A stretch of 64,000 bases of DNA, from the NCBI RefSeq assembly GCF_003112575.1, contig NZ_BEWC01000005.1, forward strand, positions 62,001 through 126,000, in the 5' to 3' direction. Below, piece after piece: positions 10,104 to 19,118 of the stretch. The position numbers and the translations under genes are program-made. The stretch comes from Streptomyces ardesiacus (lineage in GTDB: Bacteria; Actinomycetota; Actinomycetes; Streptomycetales; Streptomycetaceae). The notes below the pieces were generated by a model. That model was not told the DNA's origin. It saw nothing but the letters and a program-made list of their open reading frames with translations, and ran no database searches. The number at the start of each line of letters is the position of its first letter. Positions within the stretch are counted from its first letter, which is position 1.

Positions 10104-11231
10104 TCACGCCTCCGGCTTGCGGTGCACCCGCGCGATCCAGTCCGCCGGTTTGGCGATCTCCGACTTGGTGGGGAGCGTGTTGGGCGAGGTCCAGACGCGG
10201 TTGAAGCCGTCCATGCCGCACTCGTCGACGACGGCCCGTACGAAGCGTTCGCCGTCCCGGTACTGGCGGAGCTTGGCGTCGAGGCCGAGCAGCTTGCGCA
10301 GCGCCATGTCGAGGCGGGAGGCGCCCCTGGCGCGCCGCTGCTGGAACTTCTCGCGGATCTCCTCGACGCTCGGCACGACCTCCGGTCCCACGCCGTCCAT
10401 CACGTAGTCGGCGTGGCCCTCCAGGAGGGACATCACGGCGGTGATGCGGCCGAGCACCTCGCGCTGGGCCGGGGTCTGCACCAGCTCGACGAGCGAGCGG
10501 CCGCCGTCGTCCTCCTCCGCGTCGGGGCGGCCCCCGGCGAGCGACTGGGCGGCCTCGCGGATCCGTTCGAGCACGGTCATGGGGTCGACGTCGGTCTCGG
10601 CGAGGAACGACTGGATTTCGCCCTCGATGTGGTCGCGCAGCCAGGGCACGGCGGTGAACTGCGTGCGGTGGGTCTCCTCGTGCAGGGTCACCCACAGGCG
10701 GAAGTCGTGCGGCTGGACGTCGAGTTCGCGCTCCACGTGCACGATGTTGGGCGCGACGAGGAGCAGCCGGCCGCCGCCGTTCGCTCCGGCGGGCAGTTCG
10801 CGGGTGGCCGGGGCGAACGTCTCGTACTGGCCGAGGACGCGGGAGGACAGGAACGACAGCAGCATGCCCAGCTCCACGCCGGTGACCTTGCCGCCGACGG
10901 CGCCGAGGACCGCGTTGCCCGGCCCGCTGCCGCGCCGCTCCTGCATCTTCTCCAGCAGGGGTTTGAGCAGTTCCCGGAAGCCGGCGACGTTGGCCCGGAC
11001 CCAGCCGGGCCGGTCGACCACCAGGAGGGGGGTGTCGTGGGTCTCCTCGGTGCCCATCCGGGTGAAACCACGGACGTGCTCCTCCGCGGACTTGGCATGG
11101 CGGCGGAGTTCCGCGACGACGGCCCTGGCCTCGTCGCGGCTCACCTCGGGGCCCGGCCGTACGAGCCGGGTCGCGGTCGCCACCGCGAGGTTCCAGTCGA
11201 CCATGCCGGGATTTGCGCCGATGCTCGTCAT
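10104..11231 (-). CDS. Zinc-dependent metalloprotease-like protein (DUF2342 / F420-associated family)
   Basis: 375 residues. The actinobacterial family signature is the HEETHRTQF motif near residue 184, a HExxH zinc site. GEIQSFLAE follows, and a second helix with EGHADYVMDGVG near residue 280 probably supplies a further ligand. No signal peptide is visible, so it is likely cytosolic. Databases often label members coenzyme F420 biosynthesis associated, but I know of no demonstrated substrate. It sits between the carboxypeptidase gene and tilS on the same strand; the 190-bp gap before tilS suggests a separate tilS promoter. Confidence 0.85.
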   Translation of the reverse strand: MTSIGANPGMVDWNLAVATATRLVRPGPEVSRDEARAVVAELRRHAKSAEEHVRGFTRMGTEETHDTPLLVVDRPGWVRANVAGFRELLKPLLEKMQERRGSGPGNAVLGAVGGKVTGVELGMLLSFLSSRVLGQYETFAPATRELPAGANGGGRLLLVAPNIVHVERELDVQPHDFRLWVTLHEETHRTQFTAVPWLRDHIEGEIQSFLAETDVDPMTVLERIREAAQSLAGGRPDAEEDDGGRSLVELVQTPAQREVLGRITAVMSLLEGHADYVMDGVGPEVVPSVEEIREKFQQRRARGASRLDMALRKLLGLDAKLRQYRDGERFVRAVVDECGMDGFNRVWTSPNTLPTKSEIAKPADWIARVHRKPEA

Positions 11232-11302
11232 GGGTCAACGGTACGGGAGCGCCGCCGCCCGGGGCAGGCCGTGCGGTGCCCGCGGGGCGGGTGCACCCGC
11301 GG

Positions 11303-12898
11303 CTAGGGCGACGTCAGGCCGGTCGCCGCCCGGTCCAGGGCCGACTGCGCCGCCCAGGCGTCCGTCGTCGCGTTGGTCAGGAAGGCGAAGGCCAGGAGGC
11401 GGCCGTCGGGGGTGGCGACCGTGCCGGCGAGGGTGTTGACGCCGGTGAGGGTGCCGGTCTTGGCGCGGACGAGGCCCGCTGCGCCGTCCGTGTAACGGGC
11501 GGCCAGGGTGCCGGTGAAGTGGGCGACGGGCAGGCCGGTGAGCACCGGGCGGAGCTGGGGGCGGTCGGGGGCGGCGGCCTCGGTCAGCAGGGCGGTGAGC
11601 AGGCCGGGGGTGATCAGGTCGGTGCGGTCCAGGCCGCTCCCGTCGTGGAACCGGGCGCCGCGCACGGGCAGGCCGAGCTGTTCGAGGCGGGCGGCGACGG
11701 CCGCGCCGGCCCCGGCGAAGTCGGCGCGCCGGCCGGTCGCCACGGCGGTGTGGCGGGCCAGGGCCTCGGCGAGGTCGTTGTCGCTGTTGGTCAGCATCCG
11801 CTCGACCAGGGCCGACAACGGGGGCGAGGAGACCGCGGCGAGGGTCGTGGCCCGTCCCGTGGCCTTGGAGGGGCCGGGGGGCGACGCGGTGACGCCGTGC
11901 TGCTTCAGGAGGTCCGCGAAGGTGCGGGCGGCATCGGCGGCCGGATCGGGCACGCGCGGGGCGGGGCCGCTGGTGGAGTCGTCGGTGCGGCCCTCGTCGG
12001 CCATGAGCGCGGTGACGGGGGCGAGGTTCTCGTTGACTCCGATCGGGTGGAGCTCCGGGCCGGCGTAGAGCGTCGTGTCGTACGAGAGCGTCACCTTGCG
12101 CACGTCGCGTTTCTTCAGGGCGGCGGCGGTCTGCTCGGCGAGGGTGCGCAGGCCGGCGAGTCCCCGGGCGTCCTCGCGGGCGGTGAGGGTGGGGTCGCCG
12201 CCGCCGACGAGGACGAGTTCGCCGGTGTCGGCCTCCAGAGCGGTGCGGGTGGTGAGGCGGTGGTCGGGGCCGAGGGCGGTGAGGGCGGCGACGGCGGTGG
12301 CGATCTTGGTGGTGGAGGCGGGGACGAGGGCGGCGTCGGCGTCGAGGCCGTACAGGCGCTTGCCGGTGGTCAGGTCGACGACGGCCGCCGCGCGGCGCTC
12401 GCCCAGCGCGGGGTCGTCCTTCAGCAGGGGGTCGAGGAGGTCCGCGAGGTTCTCGGTGCCGGGTGCGGCCTTGACGCCGCCCGGGGTGGTGGCGCCGCCC
12501 AGGCCGGTCAGGACGGGCCCGGCGCTGGGCGCAGGACGGGGCGAACCGGACGCCGTACCGGAGGCCCCGGGTCCGCGGCCGTGATCTGCGCCACCCGTGT
12601 GCTCCAGTGCGACGGCCCGGTCCCGCTCGGCCGTACGCTGACCCGTGGAGTCCCAGGGGCCGGCGGCGGTCACCACACCGGCGGCCAGTGCCAGCCCGGC
12701 GGTGGCGGCACCGGCGGTGTACTGCCAGGTCCTGGGCCGCGTGATCCGGGCGAGCTGCGGCGCCGTGGCCCGTGCGAAGCGCGCGACCCGCGGTCGGGCA
12801 CTCCGGGCGAACCGGGCCAGACGGGGACGTACGGCTTGCGCGGCCCGCGCCAGATGCGGTGCCGCGGTCCGCCACGGTCTCAGCTCTGGCACTGTCAC
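11303..12898 (-). CDS. dacB: D-alanyl-D-alanine carboxypeptidase/endopeptidase, PBP4 (S13) family
   Basis: 531 residues. The enzyme trims peptidoglycan stem peptides outside the membrane. Penicillin-binding motifs are in order: STTK (nucleophile Ser) near residue 190, SDN in TNSDNDLAEALARH near 369, and KTG in AKTGTLTGVNTLAG near 478. The N-terminus is a run of Arg/Ala-rich degenerate repeats (about 12 residues per unit, residues 5-55) before a single membrane segment (about 57-80), so the protein is probably a membrane-anchored exoenzyme with an unusually basic cytoplasmic leader. The GTG at 12898 has AAAGGGG at 5 bases. It is divergent from ppa. Confidence 0.93.
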   Translation of the reverse strand: MTVPELRPWRTAAPHLARAAQAVRPRLARFARSARPRVARFARATAPQLARITRPRTWQYTAGAATAGLALAAGVVTAAGPWDSTGQRTAERDRAVALEHTGGADHGRGPGASGTASGSPRPAPSAGPVLTGLGGATTPGGVKAAPGTENLADLLDPLLKDDPALGERRAAAVVDLTTGKRLYGLDADAALVPASTTKIATAVAALTALGPDHRLTTRTALEADTGELVLVGGGDPTLTAREDARGLAGLRTLAEQTAAALKKRDVRKVTLSYDTTLYAGPELHPIGVNENLAPVTALMADEGRTDDSTSGPAPRVPDPAADAARTFADLLKQHGVTASPPGPSKATGRATTLAAVSSPPLSALVERMLTNSDNDLAEALARHTAVATGRRADFAGAGAAVAARLEQLGLPVRGARFHDGSGLDRTDLITPGLLTALLTEAAAPDRPQLRPVLTGLPVAHFTGTLAARYTDGAAGLVRAKTGTLTGVNTLAGTVATPDGRLLAFAFLTNATTDAWAAQSALDRAATGLTSP

Positions 12899-12977
12899 CA
12901 GCCCCTTTCGCGATCACACGCCTGCGTGAGGGACACTTAACCACCAGAACTATGTGCTGATCATGGAGGAGCGTCCG

Positions 12978-13469
12978 GTGGAGTTCGACGTCACGATCGA
13001 GATCCCGAAGGGTTCGCGGAACAAGTACGAGGTGGACCACGAGACCGGTCGTATCCGCCTGGACCGCCGCCTGTTCACCTCGACCGCCTACCCGACCGAC
13101 TACGGCTTCGTCGAGAACACCCTCGGCGAGGACGGCGACCCGCTGGACGCCCTGGTCATCCTGGACGAGCCGACCTTCCCGGGCTGCCTCATCCGCTGCC
13201 GCGCGATCGGCATGTTCCGGATGACGGACGAGGCCGGCGGCGACGACAAGCTGCTGTGCGTGCCGTCGACCGACCCGCGTGTGGAGCACCTGCGTGACAT
13301 CCACCACGTGTCGGAGTTCGACCGCCTGGAGATCCAGCACTTCTTCGAGGTCTACAAGGACCTTGAGCCCGGCAAGTCCGTCGAGGGCGCCGACTGGGTC
13401 GGCCGCGCCGACGCCGAGGCGGAGATCGAGCGGTCCTACAAGCGCTTCAAGGACCAGGGCGGCCACTGA
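12978..13469 (+). CDS. ppa: Inorganic pyrophosphatase, family I
   Basis: 163 residues. The soluble magnesium-dependent enzyme hydrolyses pyrophosphate to phosphate and drives biosynthetic reactions. The signature GDPLDALV with its metal-binding aspartates is present, with IPKGSRNKYEVD at the N-terminus and RYKRFKD-like basic residues near the end. The GTG at 12978 follows GGAGGAG at 8 bases; an ATG at 12963 within that Shine-Dalgarno region is rejected. The window also encodes a membrane pyrophosphatase at 45.6-48.1 kb. Confidence 0.96.
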   Translation: MEFDVTIEIPKGSRNKYEVDHETGRIRLDRRLFTSTAYPTDYGFVENTLGEDGDPLDALVILDEPTFPGCLIRCRAIGMFRMTDEAGGDDKLLCVPSTDPRVEHLRDIHHVSEFDRLEIQHFFEVYKDLEPGKSVEGADWVGRADAEAEIERSYKRFKDQGGH

Positions 13470-13485
13470 GCAGTCGGCTTCCCGT

Positions 13486-13517
13486 AACGGGCCGCACGCA
13501 CACGCGTGCGGCCCGTT
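13486..13517. terminator. Perfect 14-bp stem-loop after ppa
   Basis: AACGGGCCGCACGC (13486-13499) and its exact complement (13504-13517) enclose the loop ACAC, 17 bp after the ppa stop. A short T-containing stretch (TCGTGTTTG) follows. It is a strong factor-independent terminator candidate. Confidence 0.88.
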
Positions 13518-13581
13518 CGTGTTTGAGTGACCATACTGAGGTCAACAGGAGGGTGTGTCGGTACCAGGGAGCGTTGCGCAG

Positions 13582-15291
13582 GTGACGGAGGCGGAGGAGC
13601 CCAAGCCGCAGTCGGACGAGGCCCGCAGTGCCTTCCGGCAGCCCGGTGGGGTCCCGGCGTCGGCCGACGGCGAGTCGTCGACGACGTCCGAGTTCGAGAT
13701 CCCGCAGGGACTCGCCGTCCCGCGACACACCGGCGGCGAGTCCGAGACGACCTCGGAGTTCTCGCTTCCCGAGGGCCTGGAGGCGCCCCCGGCCGCTCCG
13801 GCGGACACCGAGGGCTCGGCATTCAGCATGCCGAGCACGCACAGCGCGTGGACCGCCCCGGCGGCCTTCACCCCGGCGAGCGGCTTCCCGGCGGTGAACC
13901 TGGCGGACGTGCCCTGGCAGGACCGGATGCGCGCCATGCTGCGCATGCCGGTGGCCGAGCGGCCCGCGCCCGAGCCCTCGCAGAAGCACGACGACGAGAC
14001 CGGTCCCGCCGTCCCGCGCGTGCTCGACCTGACGCTGCGTATCGGGGAGCTGCTGCTGGCGGGCGGTGAGGGCGCCGAGGACGTGGAGGCGGCCATGTTC
14101 GCCGTCTGCCGCTCCTACGGCCTGGACCGCTGCGAGCCGAACGTCACCTTCACCCTGCTGTCGATCTCCCACCAGCCGTCGCTGGTCGACGATCCGGTGA
14201 CGGCGTCGCGGACGGTGCGCCGCCGCGGCACCGACTACACCCGGCTGGCGGCCGTCTTCCATCTGGTGGACGACCTCAGCGACCCCGACACGAACATCTC
14301 CCTGGAGGAGGCCTACCGGCGCCTCGCCGAGATCCGCCGCAACCGGCACCCGTACCCCACCTGGGTCCTGACCGTGGCGAGCGGTCTGCTCGCCGGCGCG
14401 GCCTCGCTGCTCGTCGGTGGCGGGCTGACCGTGTTCTTCGCGGCGATGTTCGGCTCGATGCTCGGCGACCGGCTGGCGTGGCTGTGCGCCGGGCGGGGGC
14501 TGCCGGAGTTCTACCAGTTCGCGGTGGCCGCGATGCCGCCGGCCGCGATGGGCGTGGCGCTGACGGTGACCCACGTCGACGTGAAGGCGTCCGCGGTCAT
14601 CACCGGTGGGCTCTTCGCGCTGCTGCCCGGGCGGGCGCTGGTCGCGGGGGTGCAGGACGGCCTGACCGGTTTCTACATCACCGCCGCCGCGCGTCTGCTG
14701 GAGGTCATGTACTTCTTCGTCAGCATCGTCGCCGGGGTGCTGGTGGTGCTGTACTTCGGCGTCCAGCTGGGCGCCCAGCTCAATCCGGACGCCGCGCTGG
14801 GCACCGGCGACGAACCGTTCGTGCAGATCTTCGCCTCGATGCTGCTGTCGCTGGCCTTCGCGATCCTGCTCCAGCAGGAACGGGCCACCGTGCTCGCGGT
14901 GACCCTGAACGGCGGTATCGCCTGGTGCGTGTACGGCGCCATGAATTACGCCGGCGACATCTCACCAGTGGCCTCCACGGCCGCCGCGGCGGGGCTCGTG
15001 GGCCTGTTCGGGCAGCTGATGTCCCGGTACCGGTTCGCCTCGGCGCTGCCGTACACGACCGCGGCGATCGGGCCGCTGCTGCCCGGTTCGGCGACGTACT
15101 TCGGTCTGCTGGGGATCGCGCAGGGCGAGGTCGACGCGGGGCTGCTGTCGCTGTCCAACGCGGTGGCGCTGGCGATGGCCATCGCGATCGGGGTGAACCT
15201 GGGCGGCGAGATCTCGCGGCTGTTCCTGAGGGTGCCCGGCGCCGCGAGTGCGGCGGGACGCCGGGCCGCCAAGCGGACGAGGGGTTTCTAG
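13582..15291 (+). CDS. ThrE-family threonine/serine exporter
   Basis: About 569 residues. The first ~130 residues are hydrophilic, acidic and Ser/Pro/Ala-rich with two similar segments (TTSEFEIPQGL and TTSEFSLPEGL). The N-terminal ThrE domain follows (LRIGELLLAGGEGAEDVEAAMFAV and ITFTLLSIS-like sequence), then about ten hydrophobic helices (from about residue 265) making up the N- and C-terminal membrane bundles. Corynebacterial ThrE exports threonine and serine by proton antiport; substrate here is inferred. The GTG at 13582 has GGGAG at 10 bases. The GTG at 13555 is also in frame, but AGGAGG lies only 2 bases before it. Confidence 0.87.
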   Translation: MTEAEEPKPQSDEARSAFRQPGGVPASADGESSTTSEFEIPQGLAVPRHTGGESETTSEFSLPEGLEAPPAAPADTEGSAFSMPSTHSAWTAPAAFTPASGFPAVNLADVPWQDRMRAMLRMPVAERPAPEPSQKHDDETGPAVPRVLDLTLRIGELLLAGGEGAEDVEAAMFAVCRSYGLDRCEPNVTFTLLSISHQPSLVDDPVTASRTVRRRGTDYTRLAAVFHLVDDLSDPDTNISLEEAYRRLAEIRRNRHPYPTWVLTVASGLLAGAASLLVGGGLTVFFAAMFGSMLGDRLAWLCAGRGLPEFYQFAVAAMPPAAMGVALTVTHVDVKASAVITGGLFALLPGRALVAGVQDGLTGFYITAAARLLEVMYFFVSIVAGVLVVLYFGVQLGAQLNPDAALGTGDEPFVQIFASMLLSLAFAILLQQERATVLAVTLNGGIAWCVYGAMNYAGDISPVASTAAAAGLVGLFGQLMSRYRFASALPYTTAAIGPLLPGSATYFGLLGIAQGEVDAGLLSLSNAVALAMAIAIGVNLGGEISRLFLRVPGAASAAGRRAAKRTRGF

Positions 15292-15298
15292 CGCGGGG

Positions 15299-16240
15299 TC
15301 AGCGGCCCTGGTTGTACGGGTGCTGGTCGCCGTACTGCTGGGGCTGGTCGCCGTAGCCCTGCGGGTACTGCTGGGCGTACGGCTGCTGCGGGGGCTGCTG
15401 GTACTGCTGCGGCCGGTCGTACTGCTGGGGCCGGTCGTACTGCTGGGGCCGGTCGTACTGCTGCGGCTGCTGGTACTGCTGGGGCCGCTGCTGCTGGTAC
15501 TGCTGCGGCTGGTCGTACGGGTCCACCCTGCGGAGCTGGGTCGTGGCGTCGTCCATGACCGGGTACGGCGGCTGGTGCTGCTGCTGGGCGGGCGCGGGGG
15601 CCGGTGCGGCCTCGGCGGCGCGCTGCTTCTTCTTGCGCTCGCGCAGGTACTCGATGGCGATCGGGACGACCGAGACCACGACGATCAGGACGAGGATGGC
15701 CTCGACGTTGCTCCGGATGAACTCGATCTGGCCGAGCCAGTAGCCCGCGAGGGTGACGCCGGTGCCCCAGGCCACGCCGCCGACGACGTTGTACGTGAGG
15801 AAGGTGCGGTACTTCATGCGGCCGGCGCCCGCCACGATGGGGGCGAAGGTGCGCACGATGGGCACGAAGCGGGCCAGGACGATCGCCTTGGGGCCGTACT
15901 TGTCCATGAACTCGTGCGCCTTCTCCAGATTCTCCTGTTTGAAGAGCTTGGAGTTGGGGCGGCTGAAGAGCCGGGGCCCGAAGAACTTGCCGATCATGTA
16001 GCCGACCTGGTCGCCGAGGACGGCGGCGGCCACGATCAGGGTGCACACCAGCCACAGCGGCTGGCTGATGAACTCGCCCTGGGCGACGAACAGGCCCGCG
16101 GTGAACAGCAGCGAGTCGCCGGGCAGAAACGCGAAGAGTCCTGACTCGGCGAAGACGATGAGCAGGATGCCGGGCAGACTGAACGTCTCGATCAGGTAGT
16201 CCGGGCTGATCCACTCGGGACCGAGCGCAAGGGTGGTCAC
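15299..16240 (-). CDS. DedA-family membrane protein with Gln/Tyr-rich tail
   Basis: 313 residues. The DedA (SNARE-associated/VTT) core covers residues ~1-210: SGLFAFLPGDSLLFTAGLFV, DQVGYMIGKFFGPRLF, and the RFVPIVRTFAPIVAGAGRM motif with its conserved arginines. DedA proteins are thought to be proton-linked flippases or envelope-homeostasis factors. From about residue 215 the protein becomes Gln/Pro/Tyr-rich with tandem YDRPQQ and QQYQQ units, a low-complexity cytoplasmic tail. The GTG at 16240 follows GGAG at 9 bases. It is tail-to-tail with the ThrE gene (7-bp gap). Confidence 0.9.
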   Translation of the reverse strand: MTTLALGPEWISPDYLIETFSLPGILLIVFAESGLFAFLPGDSLLFTAGLFVAQGEFISQPLWLVCTLIVAAAVLGDQVGYMIGKFFGPRLFSRPNSKLFKQENLEKAHEFMDKYGPKAIVLARFVPIVRTFAPIVAGAGRMKYRTFLTYNVVGGVAWGTGVTLAGYWLGQIEFIRSNVEAILVLIVVVSVVPIAIEYLRERKKKQRAAEAAPAPAPAQQQHQPPYPVMDDATTQLRRVDPYDQPQQYQQQRPQQYQQPQQYDRPQQYDRPQQYDRPQQYQQPPQQPYAQQYPQGYGDQPQQYGDQHPYNQGR

Positions 16241-16374
16241 GGGATGTGGCTCCTGCTGCTGGGGGGAGGCGGGCTGGACCTGGCTGCCCAAACGTACAAC
16301 GCAGCCGCGGTGCCCCAGGTTCCACGTAGTGCCTCGGGGTGCACGGTGACGTTCCCCGGGGAAACCTGAGGACC

Positions 16375-16740
16375 ATGGGAATTGAAGAATACGGCGGCGG
16401 CCAGGGTCCGCAGCCCGACGTGCTCGTGGTGACCACCAACGACCTGCCGGGCCACCGGGTGCAGGAGGTGATCGGGGAGGTCTTCGGACTGACCGTGCGG
16501 TCGCGGCACCTGGGGAGCCAGATCGGCGCCGGGCTGAAGTCGCTGGTCGGCGGTGAGCTGCGCGGGCTGACGAAGACGCTGGTCGAGACCCGCAACCAGG
16601 CGATGGAGCGGCTGGTCGAACAGGCACGCGCGCGGGGGGCCAACGCGGTGCTGTCCTTCCGCTTCGACGTGACGGAGGCGGCGGACGTGGGCACCGAGGT
16701 GTGCGCGTACGGGACGGCGGTGGTCGTGGCCCGGGAGTGA
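16375..16740 (+). CDS. YbjQ/DUF74 family protein
   Basis: 121 residues. The family pattern is visible: VVTTNDLPGHRVQEVIGEVFGLTVRS, then GGELRGLTKTLVETRNQAMERL, then ARGANAVLSFRFDV. Members form pentamers and may bind metals; the physiological role is unknown. The ATG at 16375 follows GAGG at 5 bases. It is divergent from the DedA gene, and its stop lies inside a strong bidirectional hairpin shared with tipA. Confidence 0.9.
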   Translation: MGIEEYGGGQGPQPDVLVVTTNDLPGHRVQEVIGEVFGLTVRSRHLGSQIGAGLKSLVGGELRGLTKTLVETRNQAMERLVEQARARGANAVLSFRFDVTEAADVGTEVCAYGTAVVVARE

Positions 16741-16756
16741 GACCCGGGCCACGACC
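16722..16756. terminator. Bidirectional hairpin between the ybjQ-like gene and tipA
   Basis: GGTCGTGGCCCGGG (16722-16735) pairs perfectly with 16743-16756 around a 7-base loop that contains the ybjQ-like stop codon. It lies 6 bp from the tipA stop. The 14-bp perfect stem between convergent genes suggests termination in both directions. Confidence 0.85.
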
Positions 16757-16761
16757 GCCGC

Positions 16762-17196
16762 TCAGGAGGTGTGCCGGGCGGCGTTGGCGAGGATCGCGTC
16801 CCGCATGTAGACGGCGAGGCCGGGCCGCGCGGCGTCGATGTTTCGCGTGAAACGTTCGTCCGCGACGTACATCTCCCCCAGGCAGGTGTGCATCTCGTAC
16901 CCGCAGTCGTAGTGGTTGCGGACGATGCCCCGCCGGTGGTCCTCGGCGGCGTCCATGGCCCCCTCGGAGTCGGCGGGCTCACCCGCGTCCATCAGGGCGA
17001 CGAAGCGCCGGGTGAGCGCGTCGGCCTCGTCCTGGAGGCGCTGCCAGTCCTCCTTGGTGTACGAGGCGGTCTTCTCCTTGGACTGGCGGTAGGCGTCGGT
17101 GTCGCCCCAGCGGTCCTTGACCTCCTCCTCGTACTGATCGGGGTCGAAGTCGCCGAAGACCTCGAACTTCTCCTCGGGCGTGAGGTTGATGCCCAT
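16762..17196 (-). other. TipAS: internal in-frame translation product of tipA
   Basis: Starting at Met110 (MGINLTPEEKF), this gives a 144-residue ligand-binding domain without the DNA-binding part. In S. lividans TipAS is made in large excess over TipAL and sequesters thiopeptides. The identical position of the internal ATG and the conserved sequence suggest the same here; expression is inferred. Confidence 0.75.
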
Positions 17197-17523
17197 GCTG
17201 CGTGCCTCCATGGCGTGCTCCACGGCCGCCGCCATCTTCTGCAGCTTCTCGATCCGGGCGGTCAGCAGCTCGTGCTGGCGGCGCAGGTGCGCGCGCGGGT
17301 CCGCGGCCGGGTCGTCGAGCAGGGCGGCGACCTCGTCGAGCGGGAAGCCCAGCTCCCGGTAGAACAGGATCTGCTGCAGCCGGTCGAGGTCGGCGTCGCT
17401 GTAGCGCCGGTGGCCCGCGTGGCTGCGCCCGCCGGGTGCGAGCAGGCCGATGTCGTCGTAGTGGTGCAGCGTGCGCACCGTCACCCCGGCGAAGCCGGCC
17501 ACCTGTCCCACGGAGTAGCTCAC
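16762..17523 (-). CDS. tipA: Thiostrepton-induced MerR-family regulator TipAL
   Basis: 253 residues, the exact family length. An N-terminal MerR winged helix (VGQVAGFAGVTVRTLHHYDD, residues 5-24) and a dimerising coiled coil (about 77-110) precede the TipAS drug-binding domain, which traps thiopeptides. Cys207 and Cys214, the residues known to bind thiostrepton covalently, are both present in YDCGYEMHTC. TipAL activates its own promoter after ligand capture. The GTG at 17523 follows GGGAG. An internal ATG at codon 110 (17196) starts the separate TipAS product. The promoter upstream carries the expected operator. Confidence 0.96.
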   Translation of the reverse strand: MSYSVGQVAGFAGVTVRTLHHYDDIGLLAPGGRSHAGHRRYSDADLDRLQQILFYRELGFPLDEVAALLDDPAADPRAHLRRQHELLTARIEKLQKMAAAVEHAMEARSMGINLTPEEKFEVFGDFDPDQYEEEVKDRWGDTDAYRQSKEKTASYTKEDWQRLQDEADALTRRFVALMDAGEPADSEGAMDAAEDHRRGIVRNHYDCGYEMHTCLGEMYVADERFTRNIDAARPGLAVYMRDAILANAARHTS

Positions 17524-17549
17524 TTCCGCTCCCTTCTGTGACGCCGTCC

Positions 17550-17580
17550 ACGCTGCCTCCTCACGTGACGTGAGGTGCAA
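17550..17580 (-). promoter_or_regulatory. tipA promoter and TipAL operator
   Basis: Reading leftward: -35 TTGCAC (17580-17575), a 19-bp spacer, then -10 CAGCGT (17555-17550). Within and next to the long spacer is a 17-bp palindrome, CCTCACGT-N-ACGTGAGG (17559-17575). A 19-bp spacer with a centred palindrome is the hallmark of MerR-type promoters and matches the known ptipA layout. Confidence 0.9.
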
Positions 17581-17656
17581 GTCCCGCCGGCGCCGCCCCG
17601 CCCGACCGGTACAGCCCCGGGTGCGGGGACCGGGGCTCCGCCCTACCGTCGGTCGT

Positions 17657-19084
17657 ATGCCACTGCACCACGGGCCCCACCCGCCGCAGGACGACGACCG
17701 GAAGCGGCGCCGGCTCGCCGTGAACCCGTTCTACGCGACGGCGGACCCCCTCGGCGGCATGACCGAGGCCCCGCCCACGCACCAGTTGCCCGACTCCCCC
17801 CTGCCCCCGGAGACCGCGTACCGGCTGGTCCACGACGAGCTGATGCTGGACGGCAACGCGCGGCTGAACCTGGCCACCTTCGTCACCACCTGGATGGAGC
17901 CGCAGGCCGGGGTGCTGATGAGCGAGTGCCGGGACAAGAACATGATCGACAAGGACGAGTACCCGCGCACCGCCGAACTGGAGCGGCGCTGCGTGGCGAT
18001 GCTCGCCGGCCTGTGGCACGCGCCCGACCCGCAGGCGGTCGTGGGCTGCTCGACGACCGGGTCGAGCGAGGCGTGCATGCTGGCCGGGATGGCCATGAAG
18101 CGGCGCTGGGCGCTGCGCAACGCCGACCGCTACCCGGCGAAGGACGTGCGGCCCAATCTCGTGATGGGCGTGAACGTCCAGGTCTGCTGGGAGAAGTTCT
18201 GCACCTTCTGGGAGGTGGAGGCCCGGCAGGTCCCGATGGAGGGCGAGCGCTTCCACCTGGACCCGCAGGCCGCCGCCGAGCTGTGCGACGAGAACACCAT
18301 CGGGGTCGTCGGCATCATGGGCTCCACCTTCGACGGCTCCTACGAGCCGGTCGCCGACCTGTGCGCGGCCCTGGACGCCCTCCAGGAGCGCACCGGGCTC
18401 GACGTCCCCGTGCACGTCGACGGGGCCTCCGGCGGCATGGTCGCGCCCTTCCTCGACGAGGACCTGGTGTGGGACTTCCGGCTGCCGAGGGTCGCCTCGA
18501 TCAACACCTCGGGGCACAAGTACGGGCTGGTCTACCCGGGCGTGGGCTGGGCGCTGTGGCGGGACTCGGAGGCGCTCCCCGAGGAGCTGGTGTTCCGCGT
18601 GAACTACCTGGGCGGGGACATGCCGACCTTCGCGCTGAACTTCTCCCGGCCGGGCGCGCAGGTGGTCGCGCAGTACTACACGTTCCTGCGGCTGGGACGC
18701 GAGGGCTACCGGGCCGTGCAGCAGAACGCGCGCGACATCGCGGGCTCGCTCGCGGAGCGGGTGGCGGCGCTGGGCGACTTCCGGCTGCTGACGCGCGGGG
18801 ACCAGCTGCCGGTGTTCGCCTTCACGACGGCCGACGACGTGACGGCGTACGACGTCTTCGACGTGTCCCGGCGGCTGCGGGAGGGCGGCTGGCTGGTGCC
18901 GGCGTACACCTTCCCGCCGCACCGCGAGGACCTCTCCGTGCTGCGGGTGGTGTGCCGCAATGGCTTCTCGACGGACCTGGCGGACCTGCTCCTGGACGAC
19001 CTGGAGCGGCTGCTGCCCGAGCTGCGCCGGCAGCCGCACCCGCTGACCCGGGACAAGGGCGCGGCGACGAGTTTCCACCACTGA
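17657..19084 (+). CDS. PLP-dependent glutamate decarboxylase
   Basis: 475 residues, group II decarboxylase of the GadA/GadB type. The PLP lysine is Lys288 in NTSGHKYGL, and VHVDGASGGMVAPF supplies the aspartate that contacts the PLP ring nitrogen. The N-terminal NPFYATADPLGG and NLATFVTTWMEP segments match glutamate decarboxylases rather than aromatic ones. It would convert glutamate to GABA and consume a proton. The ATG at 17657 lacks a Shine-Dalgarno sequence; TACCGT at 17645-17650 sits where a -10 for a leaderless message would be. It is divergent from tipA with only 134 bp between. Confidence 0.93.
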   Translation: MPLHHGPHPPQDDDRKRRRLAVNPFYATADPLGGMTEAPPTHQLPDSPLPPETAYRLVHDELMLDGNARLNLATFVTTWMEPQAGVLMSECRDKNMIDKDEYPRTAELERRCVAMLAGLWHAPDPQAVVGCSTTGSSEACMLAGMAMKRRWALRNADRYPAKDVRPNLVMGVNVQVCWEKFCTFWEVEARQVPMEGERFHLDPQAAAELCDENTIGVVGIMGSTFDGSYEPVADLCAALDALQERTGLDVPVHVDGASGGMVAPFLDEDLVWDFRLPRVASINTSGHKYGLVYPGVGWALWRDSEALPEELVFRVNYLGGDMPTFALNFSRPGAQVVAQYYTFLRLGREGYRAVQQNARDIAGSLAERVAALGDFRLLTRGDQLPVFAFTTADDVTAYDVFDVSRRLREGGWLVPAYTFPPHREDLSVLRVVCRNGFSTDLADLLLDDLERLLPELRRQPHPLTRDKGAATSFHH

Positions 19085-19118
19085 CCCCGGACGGCGTCAG
19101 CCCGGGCCGCCGTGGGGG

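Noticed and set aside
15380..15500. CRISPR-like periodic repeats
   Set aside because: The periodicity is the codon-level repeat of the Gln/Tyr tail of the DedA protein; units are adjacent without spacers. No cas genes are in the window.
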